DNA of 38,976 bases from Verrucomicrobiota bacterium (GCA_026397725.1 JAPLUI010000249.1:1-38976), one strand, 5' to 3'. Positions 1 to 8,578 are shown, counted from the stretch's first letter. Translations and numbers: made by a program. The notes: generated from the sequence alone by a model not told the origin.

Positions 1-377
1 GACATTTCCCTGACAGGCACCGGGGTGGGGCTGCCCGAGATCGCCGTCGAGCAACCGCTCGGCACCGACCTCAGCGACGGCAGCGCGAGCATCGACTGCG
101 GCAACATCATTCTCGGCAGCACGTCCGGCGCCTTCACCATCACGGTGAAAAACATCGGCACCGCCGACCTCACCGGGCTGGTCGTGAGCAAGGACGGCAC
201 CAACGCCGCAGACTTCACCGTCGGCAGCCTCGGCACCAACGCACTGGCCCCTAACACCAGCACCACCTTCACCGTCACCTTCGCGCCCGGTGCCGCCGGG
301 GCGCTGACGGCCGCGCTCCACCTCGCGAGCAACGACGCCGACGAAAACCCCTTCGACATTTCCCTGACAGGCACCGG
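1..377 (+). repeat. Near-identical coding repeat, 354-bp period
   Basis: Bases 1-23 and 355-377 are identical and encode DISLTGTG at the end of each beta-domain repeat. The window therefore begins at the junction of a tandem array of 118-residue units whose DNA has stayed almost unchanged, which suggests recent duplication or gene conversion. Confidence 0.75.
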
Positions 378-798
378 CATCACAGCCTTCCAAGGGTGGA
401 TGACCGCCGCCGGAGTGCCGCCGGATCAGGCCGGCCCGGAACAAACGCCGCAGGGTGACGGGGTGCCGAATCTGCTGAAATTCGCCTTCAACATGGATCC
501 GACGAAGCCGGATGTCCGCGCGTTGACCGTCGGGGCTGATGGGACGGCAGGGTTGCCGGGTGGAGCCGTGGTCGCTGGTGTGTTCCGCATCGAGTTCCTC
601 CGCCGCAAGGCGCTCACCCATCCGGGTATCATCTATACGCCGCAGTTCTGCTCCGACATCGACACCTGGATCGACTTCGCGGGCGTGCCCACCACCGTGA
701 CCCCGGTCGATCCGACTTGGGAGCGGGTTGTGGTGGATGATTCGTACTCATGGGTATCCAAACGCTTCGGACGCGTGAAGGTAATTACGGTTCCTTGA
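1..798 (+). CDS. C-terminal part of a repeat-containing secreted protein (choice-of-anchor-D-like)
   Basis: The reading frame is open from the first base and ends at TGA 796-798, so the start lies outside the window. The visible 265 residues begin with the last residues of one immunoglobulin-like repeat. One full repeat of 118 residues follows (pattern: GT..L....V....N..DF..G......L.P...TTF.V.F.P...G), typical of choice-of-anchor-D/ASPM-SPD-2-Hydin-like beta domains. The last ~140 residues form a separate module: a Trp, then DGVPNLLKFAFNMDP, a C..DIDTW segment and a terminal RFGRVKV. This resembles the C-terminal modules of the proteins at 5096 and 8579 in this window. A surface-exposed or secreted structural protein is inferred; no enzymatic motif is seen. 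The GTG at 25 is not the true start. Confidence 0.8.
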   Translation, partial: DISLTGTGVGLPEIAVEQPLGTDLSDGSASIDCGNIILGSTSGAFTITVKNIGTADLTGLVVSKDGTNAADFTVGSLGTNALAPNTSTTFTVTFAPGAAGALTAALHLASNDADENPFDISLTGTGITAFQGWMTAAGVPPDQAGPEQTPQGDGVPNLLKFAFNMDPTKPDVRALTVGADGTAGLPGGAVVAGVFRIEFLRRKALTHPGIIYTPQFCSDIDTWIDFAGVPTTVTPVDPTWERVVVDDSYSWVSKRFGRVKVITVP

Positions 799-834
799 TT
801 GCGACACCGGTCGGTTCCTTGAAACGCAATCAAG
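794..834. other. 10-bp inverted repeat over a stop codon
   Basis: CTTGATTGCG (794-803) is perfectly complementary to CGCAATCAAG (825-834) across a 21-nt loop. It overlaps the TGA of the upstream gene. No T-tract follows, so it is either a weak transcript-end structure or a chance palindrome. The remaining sequence to 1012 holds no supportable gene. Confidence 0.4.
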
Positions 835-1012
835 TGCAGGGCGGAACCGTCGCTGGCAAACTCGTTTCCCGTTACGACTCAGGTCCAATACTTTGCAGGT
901 CCATTGGATTCCGGGGGGAGCTGAGATCCCGGCGGTGCCGGAGTTTTGAACTCCCCGCTCACGCCTCGGCGGCAGGTGCGCCAGATACTCTTCTTCCACT
1001 GGATAATCGTCT

Positions 1013-1089
1013 GGCAAGGGAATGGTTGGGCAAAGGAATGATTTGAATCCGTGCTACGCTCTATTCCTCTGCCCAAACATTCCTTTGCC
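1013..1089. repeat. REP-like palindromic element
   Basis: The left arm is two tandem ~16-bp units, GGCAAGGGAATGGTTG and GGCAAAGGAATGATTT (from 1013). The right arm (to 1089) contains the same doublet in inverse orientation, including the exact complement CATTCCTTTGCC (1078-1089) of GGCAAAGGAATG (1029-1040). About 24 of 28 arm bases pair. It lies between the convergent 3' ends of the surface-protein gene and ilvC, where repetitive extragenic palindromes usually sit. No RAYT transposase is present nearby. Confidence 0.6.
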
Positions 1090-1125
1090 ATTCTCCTTCT
1101 GACCGACCATCCCCGCGCCGGGGAC

Positions 1126-2226
1126 TCAGTTCGTTTTGCGCCCCGCGACGCCCAAGGTCGCTTTGGAAATCTGCCGGGCGGTCTCCTTGGGCCGCAAGGC
1201 ACGCACCGCTTTCCCGGCCTGCCACATTTCGGAATTGCCGATCTTGTCGAGTTCCTTGGTGAGCTGGGCCTGATAATTCGGCTTGCCGCAGGATGCCAGC
1301 ACGCGGGCACATTCTTTGCCCGTCTTGACCCGCTGATACAAGTCCTTGAAGACCGGCAGCACGGCCTTCTTGAATTTCGGCTTCCAATCCAACGCGCCGC
1401 GCTGGGCGGTGGCCGAGCAATTGGCATACATCCAATCCATGCCGTTTTCATCCACCAGGCGGATCAGGCTTTGGGTGAGTTCCTCGACGGTTTCATTGAA
1501 CGCCTCGCTCGGCGAATGCCCGTTGGCCCGCAGCACCTCATATTGTGCTTCCATAACTCCGGCCAAGGCGCCCATCAGCACGCCGCGCTCGCCGGTCAGA
1601 TCGCTGAAGACCTCGTGCTCGAACGTCGTCGCGAACAGATAGCCCGACCCGATCCCAATGCCGACCGCCAGGCAACGCTCCTCGGCCCGGCCGGTGGCAT
1701 CCTGAAACACGGCATAACTCGAGTTGATGCCTGCCCCCGACAGGAAGTTGCGCCGGACCGAGGTGCCGGAGCCTTTCGGAGCCACCATGATGACGTCCAC
1801 CTCCGGCGGCGGCATCACTTTGGTTAGGTCCTGGTAGGCAATGGAAAAACCATGGGAGAAGTACAGGGCATCGCCGGGGTTGAGGTTCCGTTTGACCGTG
1901 GGCCAGATGGCCCGCTGCGCGGCGTCCGACACCAGCAGTTGAATGATCGTGCCCTGTTGCACGGCCTCCTCGATATCGAACAAGGTCTCACCCGGAACCC
2001 AGCCGTCCTTGCAGGCGCGGTTCCAATCTTTCGTGAAGGCCTTGGCCTGGCCGATGATGACCTTGAAGCCGTTGTCGCGCAAGTTGAGGGCTTGGGCCGG
2101 CCCCTGCACCCCGTAGCCGATGATGGCAATCGTTTCGTGCTTGAGCACCTTGAGCGCCCGCGACATCGAAAACTCTTTGCGCGTGATGACCTGTTCCTGC
2201 GTTCCTCCAAAATCAATGATTGCCAT
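1126..2226 (-). CDS. ilvC: Ketol-acid reductoisomerase
   Basis: Catalyses isomeroreduction of acetolactate/acetohydroxybutyrate with NADPH and Mg2+, the second common step of valine, leucine and isoleucine synthesis in the cytosol. The 366-residue product matches the ~350-residue Bacteroidetes-type KARI nearly end to end. It has a Rossmann motif GYGVQG (37-42), metal-binding D209 and E213 in DLTGERG, and E245/E249 in FNETVEEL. The start at 2226 (MAIIDFGG) is chosen because this family begins with M-x-x-x-FGGT. An in-frame ATG at 2268 would add 14 unrelated residues. No Shine-Dalgarno is seen; the start context is ACAACCATATG. It is separated from the upstream glycosidase gene by a strong terminator, so it is probably transcribed alone. 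No other ilv or leu gene is in the window. Confidence 0.96.
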   Translation of the reverse strand: MAIIDFGGTQEQVITRKEFSMSRALKVLKHETIAIIGYGVQGPAQALNLRDNGFKVIIGQAKAFTKDWNRACKDGWVPGETLFDIEEAVQQGTIIQLLVSDAAQRAIWPTVKRNLNPGDALYFSHGFSIAYQDLTKVMPPPEVDVIMVAPKGSGTSVRRNFLSGAGINSSYAVFQDATGRAEERCLAVGIGIGSGYLFATTFEHEVFSDLTGERGVLMGALAGVMEAQYEVLRANGHSPSEAFNETVEELTQSLIRLVDENGMDWMYANCSATAQRGALDWKPKFKKAVLPVFKDLYQRVKTGKECARVLASCGKPNYQAQLTKELDKIGNSEMWQAGKAVRALRPKETARQISKATLGVAGRKTN

Positions 2227-2319
2227 ATGGTTGTGATGTAATGATACCGAGTCAGGTAACCCCACCATGGAGCCAGCCTGGGCCGAACCCTAGCCCCCCC
2301 TGGCCGCCGGATGCAAGCG

Positions 2320-2373
2320 AAAAATAAAAATTTCCGGCGCGGCGGGATGGTTCCCGTGTCGGCCCGCCGCGCC
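2320..2373 (-). terminator. Rho-independent terminator of the GH127 gene
   Basis: Read on the minus strand, an 11-bp perfect GC stem (GGCGCGGCGGG at the 5' arm; plus-strand arms 2363-2373 and 2336-2346) with a 16-nt loop is followed by an AATTTTTATTTTT tract (plus 2320-2333). It lies 58 nt beyond the glycosidase stop and ~95 nt before the ilvC start, so it separates the two transcripts. Confidence 0.85.
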
Positions 2374-2430
2374 GTGGACTTGAGGGTTGCCAGCGCCGGC
2401 CCAATGCCTGGGGGGACTTGCCGGATGGCC

Positions 2431-4620
2431 TCAGCGATCCCTGATCCAGACGAGCGAGCGTCCGCCGCGGTTGAGGCGTGCATAGTTGGGAATGGCCAGC
2501 AGTGGGGTGCCATCGCGGAACCGGCCCTTGATGACCCGCACCCCGTCCAACAAGTCCGACTGCCACTCGGTGGTCAGCGGCGAGTTCGGGGCCAGGACCG
2601 CCTCGACATCCTGATCAACGCTTTCGAGGTTGTAAACCAAGGGACCACAGCGCAAGGCGACCCGGCCACGCGTGGCGGCGATGTTCTCGCTGGCCTGCAC
2701 GCGCTGCACCGGCAGGGGCAGGTCGAATGCCACGATGTCGCCGGCCTGCCACTCGCGGGTGACGAGGGCATAGCCACGCGCGACGGCCGGCGTCACGGGC
2801 TGGCCGTTGATGGTGATCGCTGACAGGCCGGAGCTTTCCGGGTGGTTCGTATAGAGGGCGCTGCTCTGGTGCTTCGGCACGCGGAGATGCAAGGTGAAGG
2901 TGGCCGGATGTGCCGGGGTGAGAGTGATGGCCACCTTGCCGCACCACGGGTACTCCGTCGATTGCTCAACTTGCACCGGGGTGCCGCCGAGCTGGTCGAT
3001 GGTCACCCGGCTGCCAAGATAGAGGTTCACATAGAGTGCGTCGGAGCTGCGGGTGTATATCCACGTCGGCAAGCTGAGCAGTGTGCGCGGGATGTTGCCG
3101 ACACAGCACGGGCACTGGTGCCAGGGGTACCGCGGCTCGGACGAGTCGAGGGGATTGGTGTAAGTGAAGTTCCTGGCCGCCAGGTCCACACTGCCGAGCA
3201 CGGCATTGTAGAGGGCTTCTTCTAGCAGATCCGCATAGGCCGCGTCGTGCCAGGTCAGTTGCATCCGGTGCTGGAAGAACACCTCGCCGCACGCGGCGCA
3301 TGATTCCCCATATGCATTGTTAGGCAGCGAGAAATCCTGGCCGAAGCCTTCGTTGGTGTCGCCGCTGCCGAGCCCGCCGGTGACGTAGTACTGGCGGTTG
3401 ACGAGGTTGCTCCAGAGCGATTGGACGGCGCTGCGGTAGTCGGCATCGCCGGTTTCCATCGCGATGTCGGCCATGCCGGTGTAGCCGTAAACGGCACGCA
3501 CCGCGTGGCCCACCGCCGCATACTGGCGGGTGACCGGCAGATGCGTCTGGTCGTATTCCTCGCCGTTGCCGCGGGAATCGAGGAGAAATTTGGCGAGCGC
3601 GAGGTAGGCCGCGCCGTTGTTGTTAGGCCCGGCCCCTCCTTCCAGATGGCGGGCGAGCCGGACCAGTGCGAATTCGATGCCCTGGTGGCCGTCATACCAG
3701 CGTTGCTTGGGGGCGGGGCCGAGGTTGCGGACCCAGCAATCGGCGAGGCGGATGGCGGCATCCAGCAAGCGTCGGTCCCGGCCGCCGGTGAGCAAGTGGT
3801 GGGCGATCGCGAACTCGATGAAATAGCCCGCCTGATAGCCCTCGTGGTCGCGGACGTGGCGCCAGTGCGGCCGGCCTTGAAGGGTGGCCTGGGTGAGCAG
3901 ATAGCCATCCGGTTCCTGGGCGCTGAGGATTTTCGGAATCCAGTCGTCGAGGGTCAGGCGCATGGTGTTTTGTGCGGCGATGATTTCCGGATCGCCTTGC
4001 GGGTCCACCAGCAGGGCGAGGCACATTGCCTCGGCGGTGTTATACAGGAACCAGTCGCAAAACCCCGGCCCGGCATGCACCACGCCGGGGGTGCCGGCAA
4101 GCTTCCGGCCTGCCAGCACGAAATCCTCGATGCTGCCCTCGCGCGTCGCCGGATCGCACAATTTCCCCACACAATGCGGCAGCCAGTTGACGATCAGGTT
4201 TTTCGTCCGCTTCCGCCAGAACGGACTGCTGAGCTGATAGGCCGTGCTCCAGACCGGCTCGAGGTGCGGGGCCGGCGGCGCGGCGACCGCCGTGACTCGC
4301 ACCGTGGCTGCGGCCTGCAACTTGCCATCCGCGGCACTCAGTTGCAGCACGTACTCGCCCACGGCGGCAAACCGCGCGGCGGTGGCGGCGGCGGCGGGAT
4401 TGCTGAAAGCCACCGCCCCGGGGCCCGCCAGCTTCGCCCACTGGAGCGTGAGGCCGGGCCTGCCGTCAGCCCGGACCACGCCCGTTAGATAGGTGGCCCC
4501 CGGCAAGACCACGGTGCGATCAAGGCCGGCAGCGACGAGCGGCGCGAGGTCAGCGCCGGCAGCTTGCCGCATGAGGCAAACTGCAAGCAGCAGGCTCAGG
4601 GGGAGATCGGAACGGGTCAT
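2431..4620 (-). CDS. Secreted GH127-family glycoside hydrolase (beta-L-arabinofuranosidase-like)
   Basis: A 729-residue protein with a signal peptide (hydrophobic 6-22). A beta-sandwich/PKD-like domain follows (~25-112), then the (alpha/alpha)6 catalytic region of the GH127/DUF1680 family (~120-729). By analogy with HypBA1, a Zn-cysteine site is present: E439 and C441 in GESC, and C505-C506 in HQCPCC, with C505 the likely nucleophile and E424 (NEGFG) the likely acid/base. Family members release beta-L-arabinofuranose from plant glycans; the exact sugar here is inferred only at family level. The start at 4620 is fixed by the signal peptide. There is no Shine-Dalgarno, but a three-codon mini-ORF ends on the start codon. 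The N-terminal PKD-like extension is not part of the basic family fold. No transporter or regulator for the sugar is adjacent. Confidence 0.9.
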   Translation of the reverse strand: MTRSDLPLSLLLAVCLMRQAAGADLAPLVAAGLDRTVVLPGATYLTGVVRADGRPGLTLQWAKLAGPGAVAFSNPAAAATAARFAAVGEYVLQLSAADGKLQAAATVRVTAVAAPPAPHLEPVWSTAYQLSSPFWRKRTKNLIVNWLPHCVGKLCDPATREGSIEDFVLAGRKLAGTPGVVHAGPGFCDWFLYNTAEAMCLALLVDPQGDPEIIAAQNTMRLTLDDWIPKILSAQEPDGYLLTQATLQGRPHWRHVRDHEGYQAGYFIEFAIAHHLLTGGRDRRLLDAAIRLADCWVRNLGPAPKQRWYDGHQGIEFALVRLARHLEGGAGPNNNGAAYLALAKFLLDSRGNGEEYDQTHLPVTRQYAAVGHAVRAVYGYTGMADIAMETGDADYRSAVQSLWSNLVNRQYYVTGGLGSGDTNEGFGQDFSLPNNAYGESCAACGEVFFQHRMQLTWHDAAYADLLEEALYNAVLGSVDLAARNFTYTNPLDSSEPRYPWHQCPCCVGNIPRTLLSLPTWIYTRSSDALYVNLYLGSRVTIDQLGGTPVQVEQSTEYPWCGKVAITLTPAHPATFTLHLRVPKHQSSALYTNHPESSGLSAITINGQPVTPAVARGYALVTREWQAGDIVAFDLPLPVQRVQASENIAATRGRVALRCGPLVYNLESVDQDVEAVLAPNSPLTTEWQSDLLDGVRVIKGRFRDGTPLLAIPNYARLNRGGRSLVWIRDR

Positions 4621-4628
4621 GGCAGCAT
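4617..4628 (-). promoter_or_regulatory. Mini-ORF (M-L-P-stop) overlapping the GH127 start
   Basis: On the minus strand ATG-CTG-CCA-TGA spans 4628-4617, and its TGA shares bases with the ATGA start of the glycosidase at 4620. The start-to-start distance is 8 nt. Its arrangement matches the mini-ORFs before 5096, 8579, 14550 and 33815. A role in translational coupling is inference. Confidence 0.45.
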
Positions 4629-4882
4629 CGGAGCGCTTGGTTGCGGCGGTCTCCGCCGTGGCCTCATCTACGCCGGCATGCAGCGGAAGTTTTCAGGTGC
4701 CGCGAAGGTGCCTGCGACTGGGGAGGGGTGCCACGCCCCGCGCTCCGCAGGCGTGCTGATCACCGCGCGTCGGGGGTCAGGGCGTGATCGCCGGGCACGC
4801 CCACTTGTCGCCAACGGCGTGAGAGGATCATGGGCGCTGCGCATGGAATGATGGATTTGAGTTTCAGGTTCATGGGGGGTAA

Positions 4883-4898
4883 GTTATCAGTTATCAGT
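4883..4898 (+). repeat. Heptamer tandem repeat GTTATCA x2
   Basis: Two exact GTTATCA copies plus GT, placed just upstream of the GCTTGACACC block at 4899. It is the same unit length as the heptamer arrays at 19884-19973. The rest of 4629-4882 shows no gene or clear signal. Confidence 0.5.
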
Positions 4899-5095
4899 GC
4901 TTGACACCGGGTCAGGCCTGGCCCAAGTTCCACCTGTTGCAGTGAATGCTGAGATTCCTCGCGGCGACACTGCGGAGCGCACATTCCGCAGGGGTTCGTG
5001 GGGCGGCATGCGCAGAGCCAACGCCCAGACGGTCATGCCCCGGAAAAACAACCACAGAGCAGCCGCCAAAATGAAACAATGAAAGTCAAGTTACC
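4899..5095 (+). promoter_or_regulatory. Conserved leader A: promoter element and structured 5' UTR
   Basis: Begins with GCTTGACACC, which includes a perfect -35-like TTGACA (4901-4906). No convincing -10 is found at 16-18 nt. About 127 nt align without gaps to the leader at 8395 (84 of 127 identical by hand count). GATTC lies at +52, GCGGAGCG at +71 and GCCAAC at +116 from TTGACA in both. A hairpin, CTGCGG-loop-CCGCAG (4970-4991), sits at the same offset as the hairpin of leader B, and its second pair is T-A here but G-C there. Homology of the two leaders is seen directly; a regulatory RNA function is inferred. Confidence 0.65.
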
Positions 5096-5099
5096 ATGA
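5079..5099 (+). promoter_or_regulatory. Mini-ORF (MKVKLP) overlapping the start at 5096
   Basis: Six codons plus TGA. The stop (5097-5099) overlaps the main ATG (5096-5098). The gene at 8579 has a mini-ORF of identical length that also opens ATGAAAGT, with the same 17-nt start-to-start distance. No Shine-Dalgarno precedes either start. Confidence 0.5.
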
Positions 5100-8000
5100 A
5101 ATCACTCAATATCATCCAACAAACCCGAGTGGCCATCAAATGCCTCGCGCTCGCTGCGGCGGTGGGGGCCGGAAGCGTGCAAGCGCAAACCACTCATGTC
5201 GGCGGTAACGGTGTCATCGGCGACGAAGTCCTCCCAACCGTTGCCGAAGGAACCGATCTGGTCGCGACCGTGCCCAGAGGTGGCTTCCATTGGACCGCTA
5301 AGGGTCAGCCAGCCGGGGGAGACTCCACCTCGAAATTGAGCAGTCCGGTGATGGTGGTTCCCACCACTGGTGAGGTCACCCTGAAATTCACCCATCGCTA
5401 CTCTTGGGAGGGTGGTTATGATGGTGGTACCGTTCACATCAGCGTGAACGGTGCCAGCGCGACTTACTTGCCCAGTGCCCAATTCACCGCGAACGGCTAC
5501 ACGGCTACTGTCCCGGCACCCGGTAACATCCCGGCTTTTGCCGATGATTCGCCTGGTTATGGCAGCAATACCCTGATCGAGAGTGTGGCCAATCTGGGTA
5601 CCTTTAATGCGGCAGACACCGTCGTCGTCACCTTTCAAGGCAATTGGGATGACAACACGATTGGATCCATTCCGGGTTGGGAGATCGGGACGGTTGACGT
5701 GCGGGACGCCGCCGATACGGCAATGCTCAATGTCGATTTTCTCAATGGTTCCGCCGGGTTCACCGTAACGAGCAGCTCCAATCTGCAAGGTCCCTGGGTT
5801 TACCTTGGACCGAAATCCCGGTTTGAAATCGACGGCGACGCCCTGACGGCGGATCGCTATGTTCCGGACCTCCCCGGACCGACTACCATCATTGATATCG
5901 CCGGGGCCGACCTTGAGGTGGTGCTGCTGGCGGGCACGCTCGAGCCGGGTGACTCCTTCACCCTTTTCGATCTTACCGGCGGAACCACCATGCGGGGAAC
6001 CTATGGCAGCATTACCCTTCCTCCCGGCACGTGGGACCTGTCGAACCTCGGGGTAACCGGGACGATTGTCTATCGGGCGGAGTCGCAGATCCTCGATTTC
6101 TCGTTCCCGACTTTCGGTCCGGCCACCGTCAACCAGAGTGCGAGGACGATCACCAAATACGTGCCGGATACCACGACAGTGACCGCGCTGATCGCCGATT
6201 TCACGCTGTCCGACGGTGCCACCTGCCAAGTGAATGGCGCCCCGGTGGTTTCCGGGGTTACCCCGATCGACTTCACCAACCCGGTACATTACGTGGTCAC
6301 TGGTTCGGATAACCTCAGCACCACCACCTACACTGTGACGGTCCACCTGGTTCCCGTCGATGCCACCGTCATTTGGAACAGCGGCAGCGGGGAGTGGAAC
6401 ACCAACTCCATCAACTGGCTCGGGCAACCGTCCGGATTGCCGACAACCTTTGCCGATGGCGCCAACGTGATTTTCGACAAGCCCATCGGCGGCACGATTA
6501 CCGTCTCGTCTAACATGGCACCCCTCACCACTACCGTCAGTGCCGCATCCGGCACTTATACCCTCAGCGGCGGGGCGATTGCCGGTGAGGGTCCGCTCAC
6601 CAAGTCAGGCGGCGGCACGCTCATCCTTTCCGCCGCGAACACCTACACCGGCAAGACGATCATCCAGGCTGGCACGCTGCAGCTCGGCATCTATAACTCT
6701 GGCAGTTACGGTCTCACGAACGCCGGCGTCCCTGGTCCGTTGGGAGCCCCTAACGGGGCCGCTGCGACCATCGACATCCACCCCGGCGTCACCCTGCAGA
6801 TGGGCAACACCATCCCACGTATTGACCAGGCCACTGATCGCAGCCTCAACCTGGCAGGCACCGGCGCTGGAACGGTGACGATTCGAGTGAATGACAACGA
6901 CACCAGCTTCACCTTTGGAGCGGTTACAGCCACCGGGACCGGTGCCAAGACACTGGCCCTGTTTACCGGTTCTCCCCAGGGTAATGGCGACCGTGAAGCG
7001 GTGATTTTCAACGGGCCAATCTCCGATTCATCCGACCTCAGCCCAACCTCGCTGAACGTTAATTTCAATACGCAGACGGGATCCGAGAGCTACGTCAGTA
7101 TCAAGGAAGGCGGAACTTTCACCGGCCCCATCACTCTGGTGAGGGGAGCCAACGTAAACTCCGCCTACTTGACGGTCGGTGGCGTGCGCACCAGACTTGG
7201 AGGCACCCCCGGCTCGGGACAATTGGGCGGTGGCAATTACGCGGGCAACATCTCCCTCGGCACCAATACCATCCTCGACTACTTCAGCTCGGCGAACCAA
7301 ACCTTGTCGGGCGAGATTACCGGCGCGGGCAAACTGACCAAGGGCGTCGCTGGCAGCGTGCTGACCCTCACTGGAGCGAACTCCTATACCGGCATCACGG
7401 CAGTCACGGCCGGCAAATTGCTCGTCAACGGCACGAATTCCGGCACCGGCGCGGTCAACGTGGCCGCGGACGCGACGCTTGGCGGCGTCGGCACCATCGG
7501 TGGTGCCACTACGCTCGCCAACAACGGCAGGCTGGCCTTCACTCTGAGCACCGTGGCAGCCAGCCACGATAGTCTCGAAATCTCCGACACGCTGGTCTTC
7601 TCCGGGGCCTCCGTGCTCGACATCACGGCCAGCGGATTGTTGCCAGCTCCCGGCCTTTACACGCTGGTGAGCGCCGCCGGCGGCATCACCGGCACCGCGC
7701 CGGCCACCGTCAACCTGCCAACCGGCTGGGCTGCGGACGTCTCGATCTCCGGCAACGACTTGCTGCTGGACGTCACCTCCGTCGGTTCCACCACCGGCTA
7801 CGCCACGTGGGCCGCTGCCAACGCCGGCGGCCAGACGGCTGATCTGGATTTCAACAACGACGGGGTTGCCAACGGCATCGCCTATTTTATGGGCGCGAAT
7901 GGTCTCGCCACCAACCCGGGCGTCGTGAACGGCAAGGTCGCTTGGCCCCACAGTGCCAGCGCCACCGGCATCGCCTTCCGCGTCCTGACCTCTCAAAACC

Positions 8001-8116
8001 TGATGGCATGGACGGATGTCACCGCTGACGCCTCCGACGTCGGTGGTTTCCTGACCTACACCCTGCCGAGGGTCACGCCGAAGCGGTTCGTCCGGCTGGA
8101 AGTGGTGGCTCCCTGA
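5096..8116 (+). CDS. Secreted autotransporter-associated beta-strand repeat protein
   Basis: A 1006-residue protein with a signal peptide (~1-31, ending VQAQ). The N-terminal beta domain (~32-225) carries a carbohydrate-binding-like pattern. A domain at ~335-420 has the motif Y.V.......TTYTVTV and resembles domains in the protein at 8579. Then come PF12951-type autotransporter-associated strands (for example GPLTKSGGGTLILSAANTYTG and GKLTKGVAGSVLTLTGANSYTG, ~500-800). The C-terminal module (~899-1006) has DFNNDGVANGIAYFMG and ends RFVRLEVVAP. Such proteins are usually secreted beta-helices; adhesion or matrix function is inferred. There is no autotransporter barrel, no PEP-CTERM motif and no Por C-terminal signature. 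The start is fixed by the signal peptide; no ribosome-binding site is visible. Confidence 0.85.
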   Translation: MKSLNIIQQTRVAIKCLALAAAVGAGSVQAQTTHVGGNGVIGDEVLPTVAEGTDLVATVPRGGFHWTAKGQPAGGDSTSKLSSPVMVVPTTGEVTLKFTHRYSWEGGYDGGTVHISVNGASATYLPSAQFTANGYTATVPAPGNIPAFADDSPGYGSNTLIESVANLGTFNAADTVVVTFQGNWDDNTIGSIPGWEIGTVDVRDAADTAMLNVDFLNGSAGFTVTSSSNLQGPWVYLGPKSRFEIDGDALTADRYVPDLPGPTTIIDIAGADLEVVLLAGTLEPGDSFTLFDLTGGTTMRGTYGSITLPPGTWDLSNLGVTGTIVYRAESQILDFSFPTFGPATVNQSARTITKYVPDTTTVTALIADFTLSDGATCQVNGAPVVSGVTPIDFTNPVHYVVTGSDNLSTTTYTVTVHLVPVDATVIWNSGSGEWNTNSINWLGQPSGLPTTFADGANVIFDKPIGGTITVSSNMAPLTTTVSAASGTYTLSGGAIAGEGPLTKSGGGTLILSAANTYTGKTIIQAGTLQLGIYNSGSYGLTNAGVPGPLGAPNGAAATIDIHPGVTLQMGNTIPRIDQATDRSLNLAGTGAGTVTIRVNDNDTSFTFGAVTATGTGAKTLALFTGSPQGNGDREAVIFNGPISDSSDLSPTSLNVNFNTQTGSESYVSIKEGGTFTGPITLVRGANVNSAYLTVGGVRTRLGGTPGSGQLGGGNYAGNISLGTNTILDYFSSANQTLSGEITGAGKLTKGVAGSVLTLTGANSYTGITAVTAGKLLVNGTNSGTGAVNVAADATLGGVGTIGGATTLANNGRLAFTLSTVAASHDSLEISDTLVFSGASVLDITASGLLPAPGLYTLVSAAGGITGTAPATVNLPTGWAADVSISGNDLLLDVTSVGSTTGYATWAAANAGGQTADLDFNNDGVANGIAYFMGANGLATNPGVVNGKVAWPHSASATGIAFRVLTSQNLMAWTDVTADASDVGGFLTYTLPRVTPKRFVRLEVVAP

Positions 8117-8156
8117 GATGGCAGGTGCCACCCAGCCTCAGCCAACCCCTAACCCC

Positions 8157-8185
8157 GGGGCCGCCGCTGCAAACCCGGCGGCCCC
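8157..8185 (+). terminator. GC hairpin after the gene at 5096 (possible terminator)
   Basis: GGGGCCGCC (8157-8165) pairs with GGCGGCCCC (8177-8185) around an 11-nt loop, 41 nt after the stop. No T-tract follows, so intrinsic termination is uncertain. From here to 8394 nothing else is supportable. Confidence 0.4.
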
Positions 8186-8394
8186 GCCTGGTTGGAGCGG
8201 AAGCATGCTCGTGCAGCGTGCAGGCGGGTTTGCCAATGGCGGCAGCGGGCTGCCGCGGTGATGCCCGCAGCCTGCTGCGGCATGGGATTGCAGGAACCGG
8301 TGGGCACACCCGGAGTCGTCCCCCGCCAGCAGGCTGCACGCACCAGCGCCGCAAAATGGCCCTCCGGCCTCCGCAAAATAATTGTGAAATTGGC

Positions 8395-8578
8395 GCTTGA
8401 CACCACGGGCCCGCTCGACATGTTTCCACCCGTTGGAACGAATGTTGCGATTCATCACGGCGCTGCGGCGGAGCGGAAACCCCGCCGGAACGTGTGGTGT
8501 GGCATTCGCCAGGCCAACACCAATAATGTTAGAAAACACCCCGAACCAATAACCAATAATAATGAAAGTAACCATGTC
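8395..8578 (+). promoter_or_regulatory. Conserved leader B: promoter element and structured 5' UTR
   Basis: Paralogue of leader A. It starts with the identical GCTTGACACC (TTGACA 8397-8402) and aligns gap-free for ~127 nt. The hairpin CGGCGG-AGCGGAAACC-CCGCCG (8466-8487) occupies the same offset as in leader A. Compared with A it has a compensatory pair change and a related loop beginning AGCG. The A/C-rich tail (8519-8570) differs from A. Total distance from TTGACA to the start codon is 182 nt here and 195 nt in A. Confidence 0.65.

Noticed and set aside
2227..2268. 14-residue N-terminal extension of ilvC
   Set aside because: KARI homologues begin at M-x-x-x-FGGT; the extra residues match nothing.
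8192..8578. N-terminal extension of the giant protein
   Set aside because: It would bury the signal peptide at residue ~130 and cover the conserved non-coding leader.
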